NCBI GenBank assembly: GCA_012522855.1
Contig: JAAYJQ010000017.1
Coordinates: 1-64,000, forward strand
Direction: 5' to 3'
Length of the DNA stretch: 64,000 nucleotides
From: Bacteroidales bacterium
GTDB lineage: Bacteria > Bacteroidota > Bacteroidia > Bacteroidales > UBA932
Shown: one piece after another, positions 52,049 through 59,510 of the stretch
How positions within the stretch are numbered: position 1 is the first letter of the stretch
How the letters are laid out: each line of letters starts with the position of its first letter
Notes under the pieces: generated by a model
Seen by the model: only the letters and a program-made list of their open reading frames with translations
What the model was told of the DNA's origin: nothing
Databases searched by the model: none
Program-made: the position numbers and the translations under genes

Positions 52049-53130
52049 GGACAAGAAAGGTCATACGCTCGATTGCCGTCAAGGAATTCCGCCACATTCT
52101 GCGGGATCCCGTAAGCTGTCTGCTCCTTTTTCTAATGCCCGTCATCATCCTGGTCATTTTCGGTTACGCCCTCTCTTTCGAACTCAACCATGTGAACATT
52201 GCCGTACTGAGCCGAGACAGGAGCGTCTCTTCTGAGAAACTCTTCCTCAGGCTCGATGCCAATCCGAAAATCCGGATCGTCAAGCGTCTCTACAATATGC
52301 AAGATATCGAAGAGGCCTTCGCTTCCCGGAACATCCGCGCCGTGGTCGTGGCAGGGGAAGGGCTCGGCGAGACCGAAGTCTTCGTGGATGCCATGATCCC
52401 TATGCTGGCCATGAGCACGGAAAACTTGCTGGGAGAGGTGATCCTGAGAAATGCCGCCGAAACCCATCCCTCTCCGAATGTACAGGAACTGCCCGAACCA
52501 CGGATCCGGTACCTGTACAATCCCGCCCTGAAAAAAGAATACATGCCCGTACCGGGATTGATCATGATGGTATTCCTTCTGGTTTATTCCATCATGCTTG
52601 GCGTCAGCGTCAACCGGGAGAAAGTCCAGGGCTGTATCCGCTTGCTCAGGCTCACGCCGATGCGCGCAAGCGACTTGATGGCGGGGAAAACGGCTCCGTA
52701 TTTCCTGATCGCCTTCTTCCACCTCGGCATGATTTTCCTTGTCTGCAGACTGTTCGGCATTGAAATCCTCGGAAACCGCATGCTTTTCTTCGGCATCTGT
52801 TTCCTTTTTGCCGTCTGCTGCATGTCGTTGGGCTTGCTGATCTCGGCATGCTTCGACAGGCAATTGGACGTGCTGATCTTGTGCTGGATCATCCTGTTCA
52901 TCCCCAATGTCTTTATGTCCGGTTTCGTTTTCCCCGTCAGCACGATGCCGCCTGCCATCGGCGCGGTGGCGCGCTCCATGCCGGGAACCGCTTTCATCGA
53001 CGCATTCAGGGATGTAGCCTACAAAGGCAACAGCCTGTCCGTCGCTTTTCGCCCCATCCTGATCCTGGCTGGAGAGACACTCGGATTTACCCTGCTTTCT
53101 TACGTGATTTTTTCCATAAGGCTGCGATGA
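52045..53130 (+). CDS. ABC-2-type permease 1 (YbhS/YbhR-like)
   Basis: A 361-residue inner-membrane protein: one N-terminal membrane helix (about 25-48, LLLFLMPVIILVIFGYALSF), a periplasmic domain of about 130 residues, then five or six helices (about 175-360), as in ABC-2 exporters. It starts within the stop of the second ATPase gene (ATGA) and overlaps the next permease by 4 bases. The motif MSGFVFPVSTMPPAIG is typical for the family. Confidence 0.93.
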   Translation: MRTRKVIRSIAVKEFRHILRDPVSCLLLFLMPVIILVIFGYALSFELNHVNIAVLSRDRSVSSEKLFLRLDANPKIRIVKRLYNMQDIEEAFASRNIRAVVVAGEGLGETEVFVDAMIPMLAMSTENLLGEVILRNAAETHPSPNVQELPEPRIRYLYNPALKKEYMPVPGLIMMVFLLVYSIMLGVSVNREKVQGCIRLLRLTPMRASDLMAGKTAPYFLIAFFHLGMIFLVCRLFGIEILGNRMLFFGICFLFAVCCMSLGLLISACFDRQLDVLILCWIILFIPNVFMSGFVFPVSTMPPAIGAVARSMPGTAFIDAFRDVAYKGNSLSVAFRPILILAGETLGFTLLSYVIFSIRLR

Positions 53131-54173
53131 TGAAACGGATCGGAAACCTGTTGATCAAGGAGTTTCTCCAGCTCGTCCGCACGCCGGCACTGCTCGCCAT
53201 CATCGTGCTGAGCCCGCTTGTTACCATCGGACTCGTTCCTTTCGCGATGAGCAACAAAGTCCGATGCCGCGTTGAAGTGATCGACCGGTCTTTTTCAGAT
53301 GCGGGACGGGAAGCGGTTGCCGGATTGTCGGGTTCGAAATACATCGTAAGTTGCGTGCTTTCGGAATCACTCCGGGAATCCGTCGCCAAAATGGACAGGT
53401 CGGAACTCGATCTTATCCTGGTCATCGAACCCGACGGCCGGCAGACGATTCTGGCCGACGGAACGCACAATCTGAATGCTACCGCTTCCGTGTGGCATGT
53501 CTGCAGGCAACTGGAAAAGCCCCGTACGGAAGTGACGGCAGGAATCCGGTTCCACCACCTGTTCAGCAGCGGAGACGACAACACCCACTATTATCTTGTT
53601 TCGATGCTGGTGCTGCTGGTCACCATCGTCAGTTGCAGTCTCATCACCGTGAGCGTGATTTCTGAGAAAGAGAGCAAAATGCTGGAGCATCTTTTCAGCA
53701 CAGGATTGAGACCTTCGGTTTATCTTGCGTCCAAACTTCTTTTCTTCTGTTTCATCGGACTGTTGGAACTGATGGCGGGACTGCTCCTTTCCCGGCTTGT
53801 ATTCTCCCTTCATGTCGCCGGCTCCTTGCTGACGCTGGCCTTTTGGGGCGTATGCTTCATATTTCCGATGCTGAACCTCAGTTTCCTGATCGCCTATGGC
53901 TCCCGATCCCAAGTTCAGGCCATTTTCATCCTGGTCTTCGCGCTGCTGATCCTCATCCTGCTCAGCACGATGTTCGCTCCCCTTGATCACATGTCCGACC
54001 TGTTCGCCTCTACCCGTTTCGTCAATCCTTTCTTTTGGATGATCGACGGCTCCTGGATGATCATTTTGAAGGGGTATGCGTTCGGTTCCCTGCTGCCGCA
54101 TTTCGGGATGCTGCTGGGAATGGGAGCCGCCCTGACCTTTCTCAATCTATTCATTCTTCAAAAAAGCAATTGA
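53127..54173 (+). CDS. ABC-2-type permease 2 (YbhS/YbhR-like)
   Basis: A 348-residue inner-membrane protein with the same layout as permease 1: N-terminal helix (ALLAIIVLSPLVTIGLVPF), periplasmic domain, and a C-terminal group of helices. The two permeases would form a heterodimer. The start at 53127 (MMKRIGNLL) overlaps the previous stop by 4 bases. It is more divergent in its periplasmic part. It is followed after one base by a nitroreductase. Confidence 0.92.
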   Translation: MMKRIGNLLIKEFLQLVRTPALLAIIVLSPLVTIGLVPFAMSNKVRCRVEVIDRSFSDAGREAVAGLSGSKYIVSCVLSESLRESVAKMDRSELDLILVIEPDGRQTILADGTHNLNATASVWHVCRQLEKPRTEVTAGIRFHHLFSSGDDNTHYYLVSMLVLLVTIVSCSLITVSVISEKESKMLEHLFSTGLRPSVYLASKLLFFCFIGLLELMAGLLLSRLVFSLHVAGSLLTLAFWGVCFIFPMLNLSFLIAYGSRSQVQAIFILVFALLILILLSTMFAPLDHMSDLFASTRFVNPFFWMIDGSWMIILKGYAFGSLLPHFGMLLGMGAALTFLNLFILQKSN

Positions 54174-54174
54174 T

Positions 54175-54765
54175 ATGTACGACTCATACGATTATTTGGA
54201 ACAAATCGCCGAAGCCCGGAAAAGTTGCCGCAGATTCAGCGACGAGCCCGTGTCGGATGAAGACATTCTCCGAATCTTAAAAATCGCATCCCGATCCCCG
54301 TTCGCTTCCGGAAGAAAGAACTGGAAGATCCTGGTAATTCAAGAAAAGGACAAGATCGAGGCGCTCGCAAGAATCATTCAGGAAGCATCCGGGAAACTCA
54401 CTTCTTCCATGGAAGAGGATGCCGCGGCATTATTCAGAAAATATGCCCGAAATTTCACATTTTTCAAAGAAGCGCCGATTCTGATGATTCCTTACTGCCG
54501 GAACACTTCGACCATGCAGGCGATGCTCCGGGAGCAACTGACGGAAGAGATCGCCGTCTGGGAACGGGACAATCTCACGAAATCCCTCTCCTGCGTATCC
54601 ATGATGATCTTACTTGCGGCTGAAAGCCTCGGCCTCGGATCTTGCTGCATGACGGGTCCGCTCCTGGCGGCGGAAGAAATCGCCACCTTCACAGGCATCC
54701 CCTCCGGAAGCATTCTGGGGGCGATCATTCCCGTCGGACATAAATTGCATGCGCATGAAGACTGA
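54175..54765 (+). CDS. Nitroreductase-family FMN oxidoreductase
   Basis: A 196-residue protein with the nitroreductase fold: N-terminal ARKSCRRFSDEPVSDEDILRIL is the FMN phosphate-binding region and SPFASGRKNWKI follows. The C-terminal segment AAESLGLGSCCMTGPL is the usual second FMN site. Members reduce nitro groups, quinones or double bonds, and some act in natural product pathways. It lies one base after permease 2 and overlaps the MBL-fold gene by 17 bases, so it is tied to the exporter operon. Substrate unknown. Confidence 0.88.
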   Translation: MYDSYDYLEQIAEARKSCRRFSDEPVSDEDILRILKIASRSPFASGRKNWKILVIQEKDKIEALARIIQEASGKLTSSMEEDAAALFRKYARNFTFFKEAPILMIPYCRNTSTMQAMLREQLTEEIAVWERDNLTKSLSCVSMMILLAAESLGLGSCCMTGPLLAAEEIATFTGIPSGSILGAIIPVGHKLHAHED

Positions 54766-55402
54766 ATCCTTTGTGTTCAACAAAGTCAGGGAAAACACCC
54801 ATGTCCTGTGGAACGAATCCGGGGAAGGTGTGGTCATCGACCCCGGCTGTTCCGACGAAAACGAAGAACGCCGACTCGCTTCTTTTCTTGCCGAGCAGGG
54901 AATACGGCCATTGGCAGCCCTGATCACCCACTCCCACTTCGACCATGTCGCGGGAACGGCCTTCCTTGTCGGCCGATACGGGACAGAAGTCTGGATTTCC
55001 GAAAGAGAGAGCGACGAACTGAATCGGATTCCCGATTATTCCAAGCTTTACTTCATGCACATCGACCGGCCGGACAGAAAGAAAATCCGGTTCTTCCCGG
55101 CCGGCACGGAGCGCCTTTCGTTCGGCTCCATTGAAGCGCGTGTCATTCCCTTGCCCGGGCACACTCCGGGCTCCGTCGGATACTATTTCCCTGAAGCGGG
55201 GACATTGGCCGCCGGAGATGCCCTCAGAAAGGGGGGAATGGGAACTACGGAGACCGGTTACAGCGAAATGCTGAAGTATCTCCAACTCCATGTCTTGTCC
55301 CTGCCGGAAGATACCAGGCTGCTTTTCGGCCATGGAGAACCATCCACCGTCGGATGGGAAAAGCGGTACAACCGTTTTTTCAAGCAGTCGCCGTCCGTCT
55401 GA
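54749..55402 (+). CDS. Metallo-beta-lactamase-fold hydrolase (glyoxalase II-like)
   Basis: A 217-residue protein with the metal motif THSHFDHVAG, further ligands in PLPGHTPGS and AAGDAL, and the final His in LFGHGEPS, so the dinuclear metal site is complete. The fold includes thioesterases such as hydroxyacylglutathione hydrolase, and similar proteins release acyl chains from carrier proteins. It overlaps the nitroreductase gene by 17 bases and its end overlaps the convergent lipoprotein gene by 23 bases. An ATG at 54755 is an alternative start. A role in releasing the product of the convergent acyl-synthesis operon is a hypothesis. Confidence 0.85.
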   Translation: MRMKTESFVFNKVRENTHVLWNESGEGVVIDPGCSDENEERRLASFLAEQGIRPLAALITHSHFDHVAGTAFLVGRYGTEVWISERESDELNRIPDYSKLYFMHIDRPDRKKIRFFPAGTERLSFGSIEARVIPLPGHTPGSVGYYFPEAGTLAAGDALRKGGMGTTETGYSEMLKYLQLHVLSLPEDTRLLFGHGEPSTVGWEKRYNRFFKQSPSV

Positions 55403-55766
55403 ACCGGATCAGCGTCATAACCCCGTTGACGGAAGCGGACCGGACCTCCATTTCACCCTCCTTGAGCCGGAGAAGCTCCATGGAATATACCTCCGATGAC
55501 TTTTCGTTTCGGTAGTACAGAACCAACCCTTCGTTCGTAATGTCTTTGCGGGTACCGGTGTAGAGCGTTTGGGTCGCGGCGTCGAAAAAAGAAAAATTCC
55601 CGTTCTTGAGAATATGAAGATAGGAGCCCTTGTACATGTCGCCCAGATCAGGATCGGACGAAACATATTCCCACATCCCCACATAAGAAGGGGTCTGTTC
55701 TTTCACACACGCTGCCCATGCGGCCGGGAGCATCAGGAACAGACAGATCTTGAGAATCGTTCTCAT
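55380..55766 (-). CDS. Small lipoprotein at the end of the acyl-synthesis operon
   Basis: A 128-residue lipoprotein (lipobox ending AAWAAC, Cys20) with a beta-rich body (WEYVSSDPD, GNFSFFDAATQTLY, LVLYYRNEKSSE), perhaps a lipocalin-like small barrel. I do not recognise a family. It overlaps the ketoreductase gene by 4 bases (ATGA), so it is translated with the pathway and may bind or carry its hydrophobic product at the membrane. That role is inferred from position only. Confidence 0.75.
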   Translation of the reverse strand: MRTILKICLFLMLPAAWAACVKEQTPSYVGMWEYVSSDPDLGDMYKGSYLHILKNGNFSFFDAATQTLYTGTRKDITNEGLVLYYRNEKSSEVYSMELLRLKEGEMEVRSASVNGVMTLIRFRRTATA

Positions 55767-56467
55767 AGGCCGATCATATGTCCCCCGTCAACGTGAAGAA
55801 CCGTCCCGGTGATGTATCTGCTTTCATCGGAACACAGGAAGGCGACAGCGGCAGCGACATCTTCGGGGGTTCCAAAGGTGCCGCTGGCATTCGCCATTTT
55901 GAGATCTTTGTGGTCTTGAAGGACAAACTGACGCATGCTTCCGCTGTCAATGGTTCCGGGAGCCACGCAATTGCAACGGATTCCCTTTTTGGAATATTCG
56001 GCGGCGAGGCTCTTGGTCAAGACCTCGATGTACGCCTTTGTGCCGCCATAGACAGAGTGTCCCCGGAATACTTTGCTCGCCGTAACGGAAGACAGATTGA
56101 CGATAATTCCTCTCCGCTTCAGGCACATCGGCACGATGACCGCCTTGCAGATGAGTGTTGTCGCAAGCACATTGACTGCGATCATCTTTTCGATGGAATC
56201 ATCTTCCAGCTGGGGAAGCAGCATGGCATCGGTACAAGCGGCAGCATTGACCAGAATTTCCACGTCATCGAGACGCTCGATGAAGGCGGTCAACTGCTTC
56301 CGGTCGGAAAAGTCCGCTTGGATGATCTCGGTATCAGGTCCGAATGACGCCAGCTTCGCTTGATTTCTATTGCAATGAAGGAGCATCGGTTTCCCCGAGT
56401 CCGACAAACGCGAAGCAATCGCGAAGCCGATCTCCGAACTTGCCCCCGTGATGACTATTTTCCCCAT
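55763..56467 (-). CDS. SDR-family ketoreductase (FabG-like)
   Basis: A 234-residue short-chain dehydrogenase. NAD(P) motif TGASSEIG (residues 7-14), catalytic Ser126 or Ser127 in NLSS, Tyr140 and Lys144 (YGGTK), and a C-terminal GTVLHVDGG. FabG-type enzymes reduce 3-ketoacyl chains on carrier protein. It overlaps the ketosynthase gene by 13 bases. Fifth gene of the six-gene operon. Confidence 0.92.
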   Translation of the reverse strand: MGKIVITGASSEIGFAIASRLSDSGKPMLLHCNRNQAKLASFGPDTEIIQADFSDRKQLTAFIERLDDVEILVNAAACTDAMLLPQLEDDSIEKMIAVNVLATTLICKAVIVPMCLKRRGIIVNLSSVTASKVFRGHSVYGGTKAYIEVLTKSLAAEYSKKGIRCNCVAPGTIDSGSMRQFVLQDHKDLKMANASGTFGTPEDVAAAVAFLCSDESRYITGTVLHVDGGHMIGL

Positions 56468-57636
56468 TTCTTGATGATTAATGCTGTATTGTGCCCGCCA
56501 AAAGCGGAATTGAGTTTGAGAACATGCCGGATCGGCATGGACAGCGGCCGGTCCTTGACAACGTTCAGAGGAGCTCTCGGATCCGGTTCGCTGAAATTGA
56601 CAGTGGGCAGGACGACCTGGTGTTTCAGGCTGTAAACCACCCCGAGCATCTCGATGGCCGTGCAGGCAGCGATCAGATGTCCGACCTGGCCCTTCATGGA
56701 ATAAACCGGGATTTCAGAAGCTCTCTTTTCACCGAAGACCAAACGGAGGGTGTTGTATTCCGCAGGCGCGCACTTGCTGGTTCCCGTGCCGTGCAGATGC
56801 ACGCAGTCGATCTGCTCGGGGCCGATTCCGGCATCGTCGAGCGCCTGTCTGACGGCCTCGGCAGCCGGTACCCCAGAAGGATCGGGATCCGTCACCGCAT
56901 AGGCATCCATCGTACACCCATATCCGACGATTTCGGCCAAGATGGAGGCAGGATCCGACACCTTTTCCGACCGTTCGAGCAGCATCACCACGGCGCCCTC
57001 TCCGAGAATCGTTCCGGTACTGCGCAGGTCGCATGGTTTGCATTTGTAGGGTGCAGGGTCATCACTCCTGGACAAAGCTCCCAACAGATAGAATCCCAAA
57101 TAATTCACATGCGAAATCATCGATTCAATGCCTCCCGAGACGACCACCGTCGCAAGTCCCCGGCGCAAAAGCCTGCATGAAAAGCCGATGGCATGGGCGG
57201 AAGCCGTGCAGGCGGACGCAAAGATATGAGTGCCGGCTTCCAGATGCCACTTTCGGGCGACTTCCCGAATCTGACGGGCTGTCTTGTGATGGAATGCAGC
57301 CTGGTCGGAAAAAGCCGCGGCATCAAAATAATCCACTCCGGCTCCGATGTTGAGCATCACCTCATTCGGCCCGTACCGCCGTGAAAACCCTGTATTCAGG
57401 GAAAGTTCACGAAGCGCCCTGTCCAGAAAAAAGATCTTCCGGTCGATTTCGCGCGGTGTCTTCACCACCTCGCCGCCGCATCGTACTTCTCCCGCCGCCC
57501 GGATTTCATAGCCTTCCGTATCGTAGTTCTGAATGTCTTCTACGCAAGGCCTGCCGTTCCGGAGCGTTTCCATACTTTCCGGAAAACTGCATCCCAGCGG
57601 ACTCTGGACCCCGAAGCCTGTAAGAACTATCGCCAT
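56455..57636 (-). CDS. Beta-ketoacyl synthase (FabF-like KAS)
   Basis: A 393-residue condensing enzyme with the full catalytic triad: Cys143 in ASACTASAHAIG, His282 in LHGTGTSKC and His320 in KGQVGHLIAACTA. The region GHLIAACTAIE differs from the GHLLGAAG of housekeeping FabF, which suggests specialised function. The C-terminal FGGHNTALII is conserved. It condenses an acyl chain with malonyl-carrier protein. The start at 57636 (MAIVLTGFGV) overlaps the preceding KS-like gene by 10 bases. Longer upstream frame is not conserved. Confidence 0.92.
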   Translation of the reverse strand: MAIVLTGFGVQSPLGCSFPESMETLRNGRPCVEDIQNYDTEGYEIRAAGEVRCGGEVVKTPREIDRKIFFLDRALRELSLNTGFSRRYGPNEVMLNIGAGVDYFDAAAFSDQAAFHHKTARQIREVARKWHLEAGTHIFASACTASAHAIGFSCRLLRRGLATVVVSGGIESMISHVNYLGFYLLGALSRSDDPAPYKCKPCDLRSTGTILGEGAVVMLLERSEKVSDPASILAEIVGYGCTMDAYAVTDPDPSGVPAAEAVRQALDDAGIGPEQIDCVHLHGTGTSKCAPAEYNTLRLVFGEKRASEIPVYSMKGQVGHLIAACTAIEMLGVVYSLKHQVVLPTVNFSEPDPRAPLNVVKDRPLSMPIRHVLKLNSAFGGHNTALIIKKWGK

Positions 57637-58199
57637 ACCTCCTCCCTGAAAAAATCGATGGCGCGGCTGTCGCTTCCCAGCATCCGATGCCCGGCCAGTT
57701 CCGAGGGCAGAACGAAGGCGAGCCCGCACTCGACAACGTCATCGGCATACATTTTTCCGGCCCCGATGATCACCTCTCCGGAATAAGGAGACGAAAGGGC
57801 GGCATACAGCAATGCCGAGGCGGAATCCAATATCAAACTGTTGTCCCCTTTCAAGCCGTTTTCAATGGCGACCATGCACGAAACCATATTCCGCATCATT
57901 TTGAACTGAACCAACGGAGAGATTCGCGGCAAGATCTCGTCCACATAGAACCGCGAAGAGAAATGCTCGCAGTCCACCTTCTGTCTGATCAATTCGAAGA
58001 ATTTACAGGACTCGGTCTCTCCCGTAGCATAGAAGAAAGGTGTGTCGGCAGGAGGAGGGGTCTCTGAAAACAACAAAGCCGCAGTCGCCACGGCAGCCAT
58101 TGTCTCCCGGTTGTAATACTTGAAGAGCTTCCCGTTGCGGAGCGAACCGGGATCAAGGATTTCCTCCCCAGCCTCAAATCTATGGAACACGCCACGCAT
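57627..58199 (-). CDS. Truncated, cysteine-less ketosynthase-like protein
   Basis: A 190-residue protein that resembles the N-terminal half of a ketosynthase (YYNRETMAAVATAALLF, PLVQFKMMRNMV). Where the active-site Cys is expected the sequence is NSLILDSASALLYAAL, with Asp/Ser and no Cys, and the C-terminal half with the two His residues is absent. Such partners are known from aryl polyene and other type II systems, where they act as chain-length or structural partners of an active ketosynthase. It overlaps its neighbours on both sides (1 and 10 bases). Family assignment is by motif pattern. Confidence 0.75.
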   Translation of the reverse strand: MRGVFHRFEAGEEILDPGSLRNGKLFKYYNRETMAAVATAALLFSETPPPADTPFFYATGETESCKFFELIRQKVDCEHFSSRFYVDEILPRISPLVQFKMMRNMVSCMVAIENGLKGDNSLILDSASALLYAALSSPYSGEVIIGAGKMYADDVVECGLAFVLPSELAGHRMLGSDSRAIDFFREEVWR

Positions 58200-58672
58200 T
58201 ATTCTTCCACTATGCGGGCGTCCTTCAAGCCAAATGACAGCAAATCCCGGGTAATGTTCTTCATACCATCATCCATAATGTCAATGAAGCCGAACACCAG
58301 TTCCCCTTCCGCGCAGATCTTCCCTTCTTTGGACGCCGTCACTTTGGCAACGGAATACTCTTCCGGATAGAAAGATTTGGATTCCGCGCGATAGACCAGA
58401 CGGTCTCCCGGAAAAGCCATTTCTCTGATTTTAAATCTGTTTACCATTACGAGAACCGCTCTTTTCCATGTATGCCCGACTTCGGCCAGACTTCTTTCGA
58501 AAAACAATCCGCTGAGTTGGGCAAGCCCCTCCAGAATGAGGGACCCGGGGAATATCGGGTAACCGGGAAAGTGTTCGTTGAACACGTCGTCCGTCATGGA
58601 AATGCATTTGACTGCTTCAACATATTTGCCGAAGCAGATCTCCTGCACCCGATCCACCATATAGAATCTCAT
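58199..58672 (-). CDS. FabZ-like 3-hydroxyacyl-ACP dehydratase (hot-dog fold)
   Basis: A 157-residue hot-dog protein with the FabZ active-site pattern in EHFPGYPIFPGSLILEGLAQ: His at the start and Glu in the central helix. FabZ enzymes form the double bond in 3-hydroxyacyl chains on carrier protein. It overlaps the carrier protein gene by 4 bases (ATGA) and the KS-like gene by one base. Second gene of the operon. Confidence 0.88.
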   Translation of the reverse strand: MRFYMVDRVQEICFGKYVEAVKCISMTDDVFNEHFPGYPIFPGSLILEGLAQLSGLFFERSLAEVGHTWKRAVLVMVNRFKIREMAFPGDRLVYRAESKSFYPEEYSVAKVTASKEGKICAEGELVFGFIDIMDDGMKNITRDLLSFGLKDARIVEE

Positions 58673-59046
58673 GACCGGGTCTCCTCTTTCATCTTGCGCT
58701 CAACGACGGTGGCGAGATTGTGGACGGAGAAGATCTGCATGATGTCGGCCACGGATTGCCCTTCCTTATACCGGTCATCATCAAAATCCTTGTTCAGTTT
58801 CACAGCCAGTTCCGGCGTAACCCGTCCGTCTTCAGGAAGGCCGTCAGCACCGTAATCCGTCATGGTGATCTCGCGTATCTTGATCTTGACTTGAAAAGTG
58901 GTTTCGATCAAATACAGAATCTCGACAAAATCGATGCTTTCCGCTCCCAAATCTCTGACCAGCGCATCCTCCGGCTTGATCTCATCAATCGAATTCTTTC
59001 CCAGCACAGGAACAAGCAGTTCTCGCAATTTGTATTCAACGTCCAT
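58669..59046 (-). CDS. Acyl carrier protein-like, extended
   Basis: A 125-residue carrier protein. The 4'-phosphopantetheine site is Ser37 in LGAESIDFVEI. The first part is a normal carrier four-helix start, but between helix II and the final helix there is an insert (about 60-100, DYGADGLPEDGRVTPELAVK), so it is much longer than the usual 80 residues. The start at 59046 is favoured because a good -7 box covers the alternative ATG at 59076. First gene of a six-gene operon (carrier, dehydratase, KS-like, KS, KR, lipoprotein). Confidence 0.88.
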   Translation of the reverse strand: MDVEYKLRELLVPVLGKNSIDEIKPEDALVRDLGAESIDFVEILYLIETTFQVKIKIREITMTDYGADGLPEDGRVTPELAVKLNKDFDDDRYKEGQSVADIMQIFSVHNLATVVERKMKEETRS

Positions 59047-59073
59047 TATCTCTAAATAATTAATGCCTATTTT

Positions 59074-59081
59074 CAAATATA
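59074..59081 (-). promoter_or_regulatory. -7 box of the acyl-synthesis operon
   Basis: Minus strand TATATTTG (59081-59074) is a perfect TAnnTTTG match. The expected transcription start is about 20 bases before the ATG at 59046. A TTTG lies 26 bases upstream, further than the usual 19-20, so the -33 part is weak. Confidence 0.55.
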
Positions 59082-59243
59082 AAAAATATTATGATTCGCC
59101 ATAGTTTCAAATCGTATATTTCGACTTGCATTTGGTAAAAAGGGGCGCTTCCGCATTGTCTGCACCATCCTCAACACAGTCGCGCGCGTCGGCGCGTTCT
59201 CCGGCTCTGTCTCTCGCTAACCTCGCCCCGAAGTCGTTATATC

Positions 59244-59295
59244 TGCTTTGCAACAACCGCGCTCCCACCCGCAGGTGGAAATCTTTTGCAAAGCA
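59244..59295. other. Nested palindrome in a 430-base non-coding stretch
   Basis: TGCTTTGCAA (59244-59253) pairs perfectly with TTGCAAAGCA (59286-59295), and inside it CCACC (59265-59269) pairs with GGTGG (59274-59278) around a 4-base loop. The region 59082-59510 has no supportable gene: the short open frames in it lack any family features. The palindrome could be a structured RNA, or the end of a mobile segment that brought the CDF gene. Confidence 0.5.
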
Positions 59296-59510
59296 CGGGT
59301 ACAGGAATATGCCCTAGGCATTGCTACAAGCATGATCACGGTGGCAACATAGCCATTTGAAAGGGGGATTTGCTACACGAATATGCGCTGCAGACGTCTG
59401 TATGCGGGATCGGTGTGGCCGTGGTTTGTAGAAACCTTGGTACGTTCCAAGCCGGTGGCCGAATCCGGAGCCCGCAACGCACACTCGGGACGGGAAGCTT
59501 GCTCCGAAAG

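Noticed and set aside
48279..59046. Aryl polyene or flexirubin gene cluster
   Set aside because: No ammonia lyase, MMPL-type exporter, acyltransferase, AMP ligase or DarA/DarB homologue is present; only the FabZ, KS and KR types are shared.
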